The notes below the pieces were generated by a model. It searched no databases and was not told the DNA's origin. It saw only the letters and a list, made by a program, of their open reading frames with translations. This document shows, piece after piece, positions 1-5,937 of a stretch of 11,022 nt of DNA. Position numbers and translations under genes: made by a program. Within the stretch, counting starts at the first letter, position 1. Every line of letters begins with the position of its first letter. Source of the stretch: CAADGU01 sp964581605 (GTDB taxonomy: Bacteria; Chloroflexota; Anaerolineae; Promineifilales; Promineifilaceae); the NCBI GenBank assembly GCA_964581605.1, contig CAZOPF010000147.1:1-11022 (forward strand), given 5' to 3'.

Positions 1-2
1 GG

Positions 3-221
3 CCGCCAGGAGAGAAACTAATGGGCACAATTGCCGACGAGTACATCAAACAAGGGCTGGAACAGGGGTTGCAGCAGGGGCAGGAGCAAGGCCGCCTGGA
101 AGAAAAACGCCACATTGCCCGCCAGCTACTAAAACTGCATGACGTGGTAACGGTCAGCGAAATCACCGGTCTGACGGTGGCTGAAGTGGAAGCGCTGCGG
201 TCTGTAGACAATCGGAATTAG
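3..221 (+). CDS. Rpn-family recombination-promoting nuclease / putative transposase, C-terminal part (5'-truncated by window edge)
   Basis: The visible end is a Q/E/G-rich linker (IKQGLEQGLQQGQEQG) followed by a charged helix and a short C-terminal domain (LLKLHDVVTVSEITGLTVAEVEAL). This tail is typical of Rpn/PD-(D/E)XK 'transposase' proteins, where a nuclease core is followed by QG-repeat coiled helices and a small helical domain predicting a SxxTGLxxxEV motif. The frame stays open from the left edge (codons from position 3), so the catalytic core is probably outside the window. An ATG at 21 with AGGAG at 8-12 could start a 66-aa protein instead, but a free-standing tail would have no catalytic residues. 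The family is associated with RecA-independent recombination and is often decayed. The gene faces the membrane-protein gene at 270 across a 48-bp gap. The family is fairly sure; intact status is unknown. Confidence 0.72.
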   Translation, partial: PPGEKLMGTIADEYIKQGLEQGLQQGQEQGRLEEKRHIARQLLKLHDVVTVSEITGLTVAEVEALRSVDNRN

Positions 222-248
222 GAGGTACGGCCGTACCCCATGCTCCGA

Positions 249-283
249 TTACGTTTTACAAATCACGTTTCACGGCTTACGGC
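249..283. repeat. Degenerate heptad array (TTACGTT / TCACGGC type)
   Basis: Consecutive 7-mers read TTACGTT, TTACAAA, TCACGTT, TCACGGC, TTACGGC. The unit is loosely T(T/C)AC-G-(T/G)(T/C). The array runs through the convergent gap and into the 3' end of the membrane-protein gene, so the last codons of that gene and its TGA stop are written in repeat sequence. The 11-mer TTACGTTTTAC recurs at 4845-4855 in another intergenic region. Copies are imperfect, so the boundaries are approximate. Confidence 0.6.
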
Positions 284-1235
284 TCAACTCCCGATAGGCC
301 AGCGTCCAGGCTACGGCCGTGAACGCATGAACCACCCCCTTTAACAGCGCCACCAACAGCGAAAGTAGCACATTCAATCCCGTCGCTAGGATGCCGGCCA
401 GCGAAGAAGATCCGGCAGCCAGGGGCACGGCCGTGAGCGCCAGCACCGGCAGCGTCAGTAAGCTAAACAACCAGCCCAGCACGTAATTCAACCCATACAG
501 CAGCACCGTCAGCGCCAACAACTCACCGAAATGTTGGCGCATGACCTGGCGCGTGTGCCGCATCGCTTCCCGCACGCCATGCCCCAACACGGCCGCATCG
601 CGGAAGGCCAGCGTGCGGTACCAGACAAGGATAATGGTGAATGGCGGAAGGCAGCAGCCCAACCCCAACACACACAGCCAGCCTACCACATAGACGGTCA
701 CGGCCGTTGTCGCCGTCGCCTCTGTTTGTAAGGTCAGGTAAGCCAGAAAGAGGGTGTCCACCAGCGCCACGGCCATCATCAACAGCGCCAGCAAAAAAAC
801 GGGCAGAAACACGGCGGCATCAATGGCCGCAAACCGGCCCAGATAGCTAAATCCCAGGCGCACGGAATGGTTCAGGCGAGACGGCCGTCCAGCACTCTCT
901 TCAATCGCCGCGCCAATGATCCCCCCCTCCGCCACCGTCACAATCACCCAAAACAGCACCACATAGACAAACAGCCCTACCGACCCTACTAACAAATACC
1001 CCCACATCTGTGATGGGGTCAGGTTGATAGCCGGTAGCTGGAAGCTGCCACTTTGCAGCATCTCCAACCAGTAAGCCAGATTCAACCATTGGTCGGGGAT
1101 GGCGGCACGCAGGAACGGCCGTGCCAGTCCCATCACCAGCCCATTTACCCCCATCAGCAAGCCCAGCAGCCACAAAAACTGGCGCCGCCACACCAGTTGC
1201 AATGATTCGGAGAATAATGCGCCGATGTCAATCAT
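270..1235 (-). CDS. Multi-pass membrane protein of unknown function, paralog A
   Basis: The 321-aa product is mostly hydrophobic. Likely membrane segments lie near residues 19-38, 78-103, 138-166, 178-206, 238-262 and 275-312, with charged cytoplasmic-type loops between them (about 112-135 and 209-236). It is clearly paralogous to the next gene upstream. Both begin with a short amphipathic stretch and W(R/N)(R/N)(Q/K)FLW(L/V)LG, share a GG(I/L)I motif followed by a charged loop, share YR..(A/M)(F/L)R before a basic helix, and end in FT..AWTLAYRE / FTLAYEEW. No catalytic motif was recognised; proteins of this look are usually labelled hypothetical or assigned to a loose 'glycerophosphodiester phosphodiesterase membrane domain'-like group, which I cannot confirm. 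The start at 1235 lacks an obvious Shine-Dalgarno. Five ACGGCCGT octamers lie in this gene. Confidence 0.85.
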   Translation of the reverse strand: MIDIGALFSESLQLVWRRQFLWLLGLLMGVNGLVMGLARPFLRAAIPDQWLNLAYWLEMLQSGSFQLPAINLTPSQMWGYLLVGSVGLFVYVVLFWVIVTVAEGGIIGAAIEESAGRPSRLNHSVRLGFSYLGRFAAIDAAVFLPVFLLALLMMAVALVDTLFLAYLTLQTEATATTAVTVYVVGWLCVLGLGCCLPPFTIILVWYRTLAFRDAAVLGHGVREAMRHTRQVMRQHFGELLALTVLLYGLNYVLGWLFSLLTLPVLALTAVPLAAGSSSLAGILATGLNVLLSLLVALLKGVVHAFTAVAWTLAYRELSRKP

Positions 1236-1253
1236 AAAATGAGCGGAAGGGCA

Positions 1254-1303
1254 GAGGGGCTGAGGGGCGGAGGAGATTGTTCCCCTCTGCTCCTCAGCCC
1301 CTC
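1254..1303. repeat. Intergenic inverted repeat (GA/CT-rich hairpin)
   Basis: Two 22-nt arms (1254-1275 and 1282-1303) surround a 6-nt loop, ATTGTT. 19 of 22 positions are Watson-Crick pairs; two of the others are G-T and one is A-C. The arms contain GAGGGGCT / GAGGGGC steps on the left and CTCAGCCC / CTCAGC steps on the right, so the hairpin is itself built of 7-8-bp tandem units. It fills most of the 83-bp gap between two minus-strand paralogs. There is no clear U-tract, so it is not a textbook terminator; it may attenuate or stabilise a shared transcript. Confidence 0.75.
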
Positions 1304-1318
1304 AGCTCCCTTTCAAGT

Positions 1319-2272
1319 CTAGACAGCTTCCACAGTTCCCGCCTTCCCCGTCCACTCCTCATATGCCAGCGTAAACGCCGCCGACTGCCAGGTGGTCAGC
1401 ACCGAGGCCAGCGCCGCGCCCAAGATACCCAGGCACACGGCCCCACCCGTTAACAGGAAAATTTCGGCCGCGCCCGGTGTGCTGCCATTGGAAGCCATCG
1501 CCATCATGGGCACAAACATAATCACCGCTAAAGGCGCTAACACCACGACCATCGCCATGCCAAAGCCAATACTGATCACAAAAAACAACATGGAAAGCAG
1601 CAGCACTTCCACAAAATTATGGCGGAACACCTGCCAGCCATGCGACAGGCTGGCTATCGCCCCCAGGCCACGCAGCATAATGCCGCGGTAAGCAAAAGCA
1701 TTGATAAATTGCAGAAAGACGCCCAACAAAATCAAGCCACAAATCAACCCACAAAAGCAGAAGAAAATGAAGCCAAGCGTAGCCGCCATCGCCTCGCCGG
1801 CCGCCGAAGGTTCTTCGGCAAATGAAGCAAAAGTAATGCCCGAACCGGCCAGGAGCGTAATCGCCCCCGCGACGCTAACCACGACGATAAGAAAGATGGG
1901 CAGGTAGAGCAGGATATTCATGCCCACCAGCGTCAGAATGCGGGACAACCCGGCGCTGAACGCTTCGCCCAATGTCACCCGTTCGCCGCTGTCAATGCGG
2001 GACACGGCCGTGATCAACCCCCCTTTCGCCGCCAGACTCAGCAGCCACACCACCAGCCCAATCAGCAAAAAGCAGCAGCCCAACCCCACCAACAGTGCCA
2101 CACCTTGCATCATCTGTTCTAATTCTTCTGGCCCCATGCTGGAACTATCAAATTGGTAGCTGCTGCTATTGCTGCTCACGCGCGTCAGCGCCGCCAGAAA
2201 ACCCAACACCCACAAAAACTTGTTATTCCACGTAATCCGCCAACTGCGGCTGAGAATTTGTCCGTAATCCAT
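1319..2272 (-). CDS. Multi-pass membrane protein of unknown function, paralog B
   Basis: This 317-aa integral membrane protein has likely membrane segments near residues 15-30, 57-83, 114-145, 163-195, 222-258 and 270-295. A Ser-rich, probably external loop (about 31-50, SSNSSSYQFDSSS) follows the first helix. It aligns end to end with the downstream gene: FLWVLGFL at the N terminus, KGGLITAVSRIDSGERVTLGEAF around 83-105, AYRGIMLRGLGAI around 194-206, and FTLAYEEW at 300-307. The start is supported by AAGGAGG (minus strand, 2285-2279) six bases before the ATG. The C terminus ends in a short polar tail. The two paralogs are 46 codons' worth of sequence apart at most in length and 83 bp apart on the chromosome, so co-transcription is plausible. 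Function is not recognised; a two-component membrane complex is only an inference. Confidence 0.87.
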   Translation of the reverse strand: MDYGQILSRSWRITWNNKFLWVLGFLAALTRVSSNSSSYQFDSSSMGPEELEQMMQGVALLVGLGCCFLLIGLVVWLLSLAAKGGLITAVSRIDSGERVTLGEAFSAGLSRILTLVGMNILLYLPIFLIVVVSVAGAITLLAGSGITFASFAEEPSAAGEAMAATLGFIFFCFCGLICGLILLGVFLQFINAFAYRGIMLRGLGAIASLSHGWQVFRHNFVEVLLLSMLFFVISIGFGMAMVVVLAPLAVIMFVPMMAMASNGSTPGAAEIFLLTGGAVCLGILGAALASVLTTWQSAAFTLAYEEWTGKAGTVEAV

Positions 2273-2290
2273 GAGTCGCCTCCTTGTTCC

Positions 2291-2332
2291 GGTAATTGGT
2301 TATCGGTAAACAGTTATCGGAAATCGGTTAAA
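2291..2332. repeat. Degenerate heptad array (GGTTATC type)
   Basis: Successive 7-mers read GGTAATT, GGTTATC, GGTAAAC, AGTTATC, GGAAATC, GGTTAAA. They share a G-purine-T/A-AT core and sit just upstream of the strong ribosome-binding site of the minus-strand membrane-protein gene. The array would lie in that gene's 5' leader or promoter region. Copies are diverged, so this is called from the periodicity and not from exact identity. Confidence 0.6.
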
Positions 2333-2395
2333 TAAAACTAACGAGCAGTACGCAGCGCGGCCGTGACCCGTTGTAACCATAATCCGTAATCCGTT

Positions 2396-2466
2396 GTACG
2401 GGCGAGGCAGGTGGGATATTACTCCTCTCGTTCAAAGCAAGTTTTACCCACCTGCCTCGCCCCTAC
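2396..2466. repeat. Stem-loop repeat element downstream of guaA
   Basis: The arms 2396-2415 and 2447-2466 pair over 20 bp with one mismatch, including a perfect 16-bp core (GGGCGAGGCAGGTGGG and its complement). They enclose a 31-nt loop with no coding sense. On the minus strand the stem begins 3 nt after the guaA stop codon. There is no T-run after the stem, so an intrinsic terminator is not proven, although a stem this strong could block or protect a 3' end. A short TAATCCG tandem (TAATCCG TAATCCG, about 2379-2392) lies directly beside it. The layout is like a REP or miniature mobile repeat. Confidence 0.78.
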
Positions 2467-2469
2467 GGA

Positions 2470-4047
2470 TCATTCCCACTCAATCGTACCCGGCGGTTTG
2501 GACGTGATGTCGTAGACAACCCGGTTCACGCCCGGCACCTCATTGACAATACGGCGGCTGACCCGCGCCAGCAATTCATATGGCAGCCGCGCCCAATCGG
2601 CCGTCATAAAATCCTCCGTTGTCACTGCCCGCAGCGCAATCACCTCCTGATAGGTACGGCCGTCGCCCATCACCCCCACACTCTTCACCGGCAGCAACAC
2701 CGCAAACGCCTGCTGCGTGCCCACCTTCAACATCTCCGCCCCGCGCAGTTCCTCCACAAAAATCGCGTCCGCCAGCCGCAGCCGTTCCAGCCGCTCCCAG
2801 GTCACTTCTCCCAGGCAACGAATCGCCAGCCCCGGCCCCGGAAACGGCTGCCGCCACACCAGACTTTCCGGCAAACCAAGCGCCACGCCTAGCTGCCGTA
2901 CCTCATCCTTAAACAACAACCGCAGCGGCTCCACCAGTTCAAAACCGATATCCTCCGGCAGCCCGCCCACGTTGTGGTGCGTCTTAATCACATGCGCGTC
3001 CTTCTTATCCTTACCCGCGCTCTCAATCACATCCGGGTAAATGGTGCCCTGCGCCAGAAAATCAATCTGCCCCAATTTGCCCGCCTCCCGCTCAAAAATG
3101 CGCACAAACTTCTCACCAATAATTTTGCGCTTCTGCTCCGGATCGGTGATGCCCGCCAACGCCTCCAGATATTCCTCAATGGCGTGAACAGCAATCAGGT
3201 GCATCCCCTGTTCTCGTTCAAACGTATCCACCACTTGCAGCGCCTCGCCCAGCCGCAGCAACCCATGATCCACAAAAATGCACGTCAACTGATCGCCAAT
3301 GGCCCGGTGAATGAGCGCGGCCGCCACTGCCGAATCAACGCCACCGCTGAGACCGAGGACGACACGGCCGTCGCCCACCTGCGCCCGTATCATCTCCACC
3401 TGCTCCTCAATAAAATTGGCCGGTGTCCAATCTGGCACACAGCCGCATATTTCCACCACAAAGTTGCGCAGCAGCGTACTGCCCTGCGGCGTATGCGCCA
3501 CCTCTGGGTGAAATTGCACCGCATAATAGCGCCGCCCCACATCCGCCGCCGCCGCCAATGGCGAATTGTCCGAATGAGCCAACGGCCGAAAACCGGGCGG
3601 CAACTGCTCCACCTTGTCGCCGTGGCTCATCCACACCTGCTGGGTATTAGGGGCATCAAGAATATCCGAATCTCTCAATATCCAATTTCTAAACAAACCG
3701 TTTTCTGGCACATCTACAATCAAATCTGCCGGGCCATACTCTCGTTTCTGGCTGGCGGCCACCTTGCCGCCCAGGTTATAGGCCAATAGCTGCATCCCGT
3801 AGCAAATACCCAGCACCGGCAAACCACTTTCTAACACATAACGCGGCAGCGTGGGCGCGCTGGTATCATAGACACTGTTTGGCCCACCGCTGAGGATGAT
3901 CCCCTTGGGATTCAGCGCCAACACTTTTTCCACCGGGGTTTTCCAGGAGACCAACTCGCTGTACACGCCAGCCTCGCGCACCCGCCGCGCAATCAACTGC
4001 GAAAACTGCGAACCAAAATCGAGAATGACAATGGTGTCGTGGGTCAT
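2470..4047 (-). CDS. guaA: GMP synthase [glutamine-hydrolyzing]
   Basis: This cytosolic enzyme converts XMP, ATP and glutamine to GMP, the last step of guanine nucleotide synthesis. Domains run in the usual order. The class I glutamine amidotransferase (about 1-200) has nucleophile Cys82 in GICYGMQ and the catalytic His180/Glu182 pair in FHPEV. The ATP-pyrophosphatase domain (about 210-400) has the P-loop SGGVDSA at 234-240. The C-terminal dimerisation domain ends in the hallmark SKPPGTIEWE. I chose the ATG at 4047, giving 525 aa, since MTHDTIVILDFGSQFSQL is the normal family start and GGAG lies four bases ahead. An upstream in-frame ATG at 4092 would only translate the intergenic hairpin. 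Residues about 119-134 form a longer, AT-rich-encoded loop before QQVWMSHGD than is usual. It lies 55 bp downstream of xpt on the same strand. Confidence 0.97.
   Translation of the reverse strand: MTHDTIVILDFGSQFSQLIARRVREAGVYSELVSWKTPVEKVLALNPKGIILSGGPNSVYDTSAPTLPRYVLESGLPVLGICYGMQLLAYNLGGKVAASQKREYGPADLIVDVPENGLFRNWILRDSDILDAPNTQQVWMSHGDKVEQLPPGFRPLAHSDNSPLAAAADVGRRYYAVQFHPEVAHTPQGSTLLRNFVVEICGCVPDWTPANFIEEQVEMIRAQVGDGRVVLGLSGGVDSAVAAALIHRAIGDQLTCIFVDHGLLRLGEALQVVDTFEREQGMHLIAVHAIEEYLEALAGITDPEQKRKIIGEKFVRIFEREAGKLGQIDFLAQGTIYPDVIESAGKDKKDAHVIKTHHNVGGLPEDIGFELVEPLRLLFKDEVRQLGVALGLPESLVWRQPFPGPGLAIRCLGEVTWERLERLRLADAIFVEELRGAEMLKVGTQQAFAVLLPVKSVGVMGDGRTYQEVIALRAVTTEDFMTADWARLPYELLARVSRRIVNEVPGVNRVVYDITSKPPGTIEWE
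3658..3694 (-). repeat. AT-rich repeat-like in-frame insertion within guaA
   Basis: Within GC-rich guaA this short segment is AT-rich. On the minus strand it reads as loose 7-8-mers (GAAATTG, GATATTG, AGAGATTC, GGATATT). It encodes roughly FRNWILRDSDIL, between GLF and QQVWMSHGD, where most GuaA proteins have only about six residues. The resemblance in style to the intergenic heptads suggests a repeat captured in frame. The family comparison is from memory, so the inserted length (about 10 residues) is approximate. Confidence 0.4.
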
Positions 4048-4062
4048 TTTTCTCCGTGAAAG

Positions 4063-4106
4063 GTGATGCGTGATGCGTGAAACAGATGTCACGCATCACG
4101 CATCAC
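4063..4106. repeat. Heptad inverted repeat (GTGATGC) forming a perfect hairpin between xpt and guaA
   Basis: The left arm 4063-4080 (GTGATGC GTGATGC GTGA) and right arm 4089-4106 (its exact complement, built of CACGCAT units) form a perfect 18-bp stem with an 8-nt loop, AACAGATG. It occupies nearly the whole 55-bp gap between xpt and guaA. The right arm supplies the TGA stop codon of xpt (4105-4103 on the minus strand). In an xpt-guaA transcript it would form a very stable stem just upstream of the guaA ribosome-binding site, so it could tune relative expression or RNA processing. Confidence 0.85.
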
Positions 4107-4675
4107 GCTAAAACAATCTTCCCTTCACTCATATCTACAATGGTCGCCGCCGCGTAAATGGGCACATCCCAGGTCGTCAGGGCGGCGCGGCCGCCTTCAA
4201 ACGTCTTTTCCACGACGGCCGCAATGCCCACCAGTTCCGCCCCCGCACTTTGCACAATGCGGCACAGCGCGTCAATGGTGCGCCCCGTGGCCAGGAAATC
4301 GTCCACAATCAAAATGCGATCCCTGGCCTGAATGAACTCTGGCGAAACCATCAGCGAGACTTCATTTCCTTTGGTGTGGCTGGGGGCGGTTTCGATAAAG
4401 ACTGGCTCCATCATGGTGATCGGTTTGTGTTTGCGGGCATACACCACTGGAATGTTGCCCAGAGCTTTGCCCACCATCGCCGCCGGAATCAGCCCACTCA
4501 CTTCGGCGGTGAGGATGCGCGACGGCCGTGCCCCGGCAAACTGCCGCGCTATCTCTTCCCCTACCAATTCCATCAACAGAGCATCAATCTGATGGTTCAA
4601 AAAACTATCAATTTTGAGGATGCCCCGCCCCAAATTTTTCCCTTCTACCAGAATACGTTGCTTTAATAACTCCAT
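4103..4675 (-). CDS. xpt: Xanthine phosphoribosyltransferase
   Basis: This 190-aa cytosolic purine salvage enzyme transfers phosphoribose from PRPP to xanthine, giving XMP. The N terminus MELLKQRILVEG, the segment KIDSFLNHQIDALLM (21-35) and VVYARKHKPIT (77-87) match the Xpt family and separate it from adenine phosphoribosyltransferase. The PRPP-binding loop is ILIVDDFLATGRT (121-133), followed by VVEKTFEGGR (154-163). I chose the ATG at 4675 because the family begins here and GGAGGT lies at 4692-4687; the 15 residues gained from an ATG at 4720 look untranslated. Its neighbour guaA uses the XMP product, so the pair makes a xanthine-to-GMP route and is probably an operon. The leader shows no recognisable guanine riboswitch. 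The stop codon is part of the heptad hairpin. Confidence 0.93.
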   Translation of the reverse strand: MELLKQRILVEGKNLGRGILKIDSFLNHQIDALLMELVGEEIARQFAGARPSRILTAEVSGLIPAAMVGKALGNIPVVYARKHKPITMMEPVFIETAPSHTKGNEVSLMVSPEFIQARDRILIVDDFLATGRTIDALCRIVQSAGAELVGIAAVVEKTFEGGRAALTTWDVPIYAAATIVDMSEGKIVLA

Positions 4676-4762
4676 ATCACCGCCGTACCTCCACCTTAAT
4701 AAACATTGCCAATCGGCCAATATCCTATATCATCCTGACCGATGTCTTGCCAGATAAAGGCA

Positions 4763-4792
4763 ATTATCCGCTAAGGAGGAGTGGCAAGGCAA
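4763..4792 (-). promoter_or_regulatory. Candidate promoter for xpt-guaA
   Basis: On the minus strand TTGCCT (4792-4787) and GATAAT (4768-4763) are separated by 18 bp, about 90 bp upstream of the chosen xpt ATG. A small inverted repeat TTGCC-N7-GGCAA overlaps the region just downstream of the -10, and the near-palindrome ATTGCCAATCGGCCAAT lies closer to the gene. Either could be an operator. The match to the -35 consensus is moderate. Confidence 0.35.
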
Positions 4793-4888
4793 CCTGGATT
4801 TAGATGGCTAAAATGTGAAAGGTCAAACATAACGACAGTACCTCTTACGTTTTACGCTCGCGCATTTGAGATTTCTTTCACAAACGGC

Positions 4889-4917
4889 TTGACCTGCCCC
4901 TTTGTGTATTTTATAAT
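4889..4917 (+). promoter_or_regulatory. Sigma-70 type promoter for the polyprenyl synthase gene
   Basis: TTGACC (4889-4894) and TATAAT (4912-4917) are separated by exactly 17 bp, a near-perfect housekeeping promoter. Transcription would start near 4924 and give a leader of about 43 nt, ending in GAGGTGG four bases before the ATG at 4967. It is the clearest promoter in the window. Confidence 0.8.
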
Positions 4918-4966
4918 CTCATCAATGCGTTCAAAAAAAATTGAAAGTTGTGAACGAGGTGGTTGA

Positions 4967-5914
4967 ATGATGGTGAAAGATAAATTACATGAGGGGTTAA
5001 CGGCCGTAGAAAAACAACTCCGTGACAGTGTAAACAGCGATGTGGAGTTACTGACCAATGCGGGACTGCATATTATCACGTCCGGGGGTAAACGGCTGCG
5101 CCCTCAACTGGGCCTGCTCGCTTACCTGGCTGTTGGCGGCCAAAATCTCATGGAAGTGGCGCCTATGGCCTCGGCCATAGAGATGGTCCACACGGCCACC
5201 CTGGTTCACGACGACATCAACGACCACAGCCTCACCCGGCGTGGCAAAATTACCGTTCACGCCAAATGGGGGCGCACCTTTGCCCTGCTGGCGGGCGATT
5301 ACCTGTTCACCAAAGTGTATGAGATGATGGCCCCTTACGGCCCGGAATACAACGTCATCATGGCCGACGCCTGCATTAAGCTGGTGGAGGGGGAGACGCT
5401 GCAAGCCATTGCCGCCAAAGCGGGCACGATGGATCGGGAAACGTACAAAACGATCATCAGCCGCAAAACAGCCAGCCTGTTTGAAGCGGCCGCCCGTATG
5501 GGGGCCATGCTCGGCGGCGGTGATGAAAAGAGCATTGAAGCGCTGGCAACGTATGCCTATAACCTGGGGTTGACTTTCCAGATTGTGGATGACATTCTGG
5601 ACATCATCGGCAACCCGGAAGAGATGGGTAAACCAACCGGCTTAGACCTGGCGCAAAATCGCGGCGTGATGATGGCCCAAAATGGCGGCCATACCGATGT
5701 GCTGGAAACGGATGTGGCTGTGGCCGAACTGCCGGATGACCCCATTGCCCGCATGATGGCCCAGCTGCGCGAGTCCGGCGCGGTGGAAATTGCCCGGCTG
5801 CAAGCGCAAGAAACGGCCGCCCGCGCCCGCGCCGCCCTGGATGAATTGCCCGATTCAGAAGTCCGGGATGAAATGCTGGAGTTGGTAGAGCTGGTCTTGG
5901 AACGTAATCGGTAA
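4967..5914 (+). CDS. Polyprenyl (trans-isoprenyl) diphosphate synthase, long-chain type
   Basis: This 315-aa soluble enzyme should condense isopentenyl diphosphate onto an allylic primer to build an all-trans prenyl chain, probably for menaquinone. The substrate motifs are visible: GKRLRP at 41-46, the first Asp-rich motif DDIND at 82-86 (DDxxD), and the second, DDILD, at 208-212 in FQIVDDILDIIG. Ala77 five residues before the first motif is small, which in this family permits long products. The stretch after GKPTGLDL (221-228) reads AQNRGVMMAQNGG, where the family usually has a (E/Q)GKxTLP-like segment, so the pyrophosphate-binding lysine and TLP are not evident. The frame is uninterrupted. 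It starts at the ATG at 4967 behind GAGGTGG, is divergent from xpt, and converges on the kinase gene with a 23-bp gap. Chain length cannot be fixed from sequence alone. Confidence 0.92.
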   Translation: MMVKDKLHEGLTAVEKQLRDSVNSDVELLTNAGLHIITSGGKRLRPQLGLLAYLAVGGQNLMEVAPMASAIEMVHTATLVHDDINDHSLTRRGKITVHAKWGRTFALLAGDYLFTKVYEMMAPYGPEYNVIMADACIKLVEGETLQAIAAKAGTMDRETYKTIISRKTASLFEAAARMGAMLGGGDEKSIEALATYAYNLGLTFQIVDDILDIIGNPEEMGKPTGLDLAQNRGVMMAQNGGHTDVLETDVAVAELPDDPIARMMAQLRESGAVEIARLQAQETAARARAALDELPDSEVRDEMLELVELVLERNR

Positions 5915-5937
5915 ACGGAACGGGTGAGGGTCACGCA

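Noticed and set aside
2396..2466. Intrinsic terminator for guaA
   Set aside because: The stem is strong but the loop is long and no T-run follows on the minus strand, so it is listed as a repeat element instead.
2974..3789. Long plus-strand frame (271 aa) opposite guaA, and similar ones opposite the kinase (6322-7254) and livH (9697-10512)
   Set aside because: They are rich in His, Arg, Gln and Pro, typical of antisense shadows of GC-rich genes. The opposite-strand genes have clear family motifs.
4048..4092. N-terminal extension of GuaA (540 aa version)
   Set aside because: The extra 15 residues are the xpt-guaA heptad hairpin read as codons. The family start and a ribosome-binding site support 4047.
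4676..4780. Guanine riboswitch upstream of xpt
   Set aside because: Expected because of the known regulation of xpt in Firmicutes, but I could not find the conserved junction sequences or the paired loops.
4781..4966. Small plus-strand reading frame starting GTG at 4781, next to AAGGAGG
   Set aside because: The AAGGAGG is only one base from the GTG, and the frame runs through the strong TTGACC/TATAAT promoter. The peptide has no family character.
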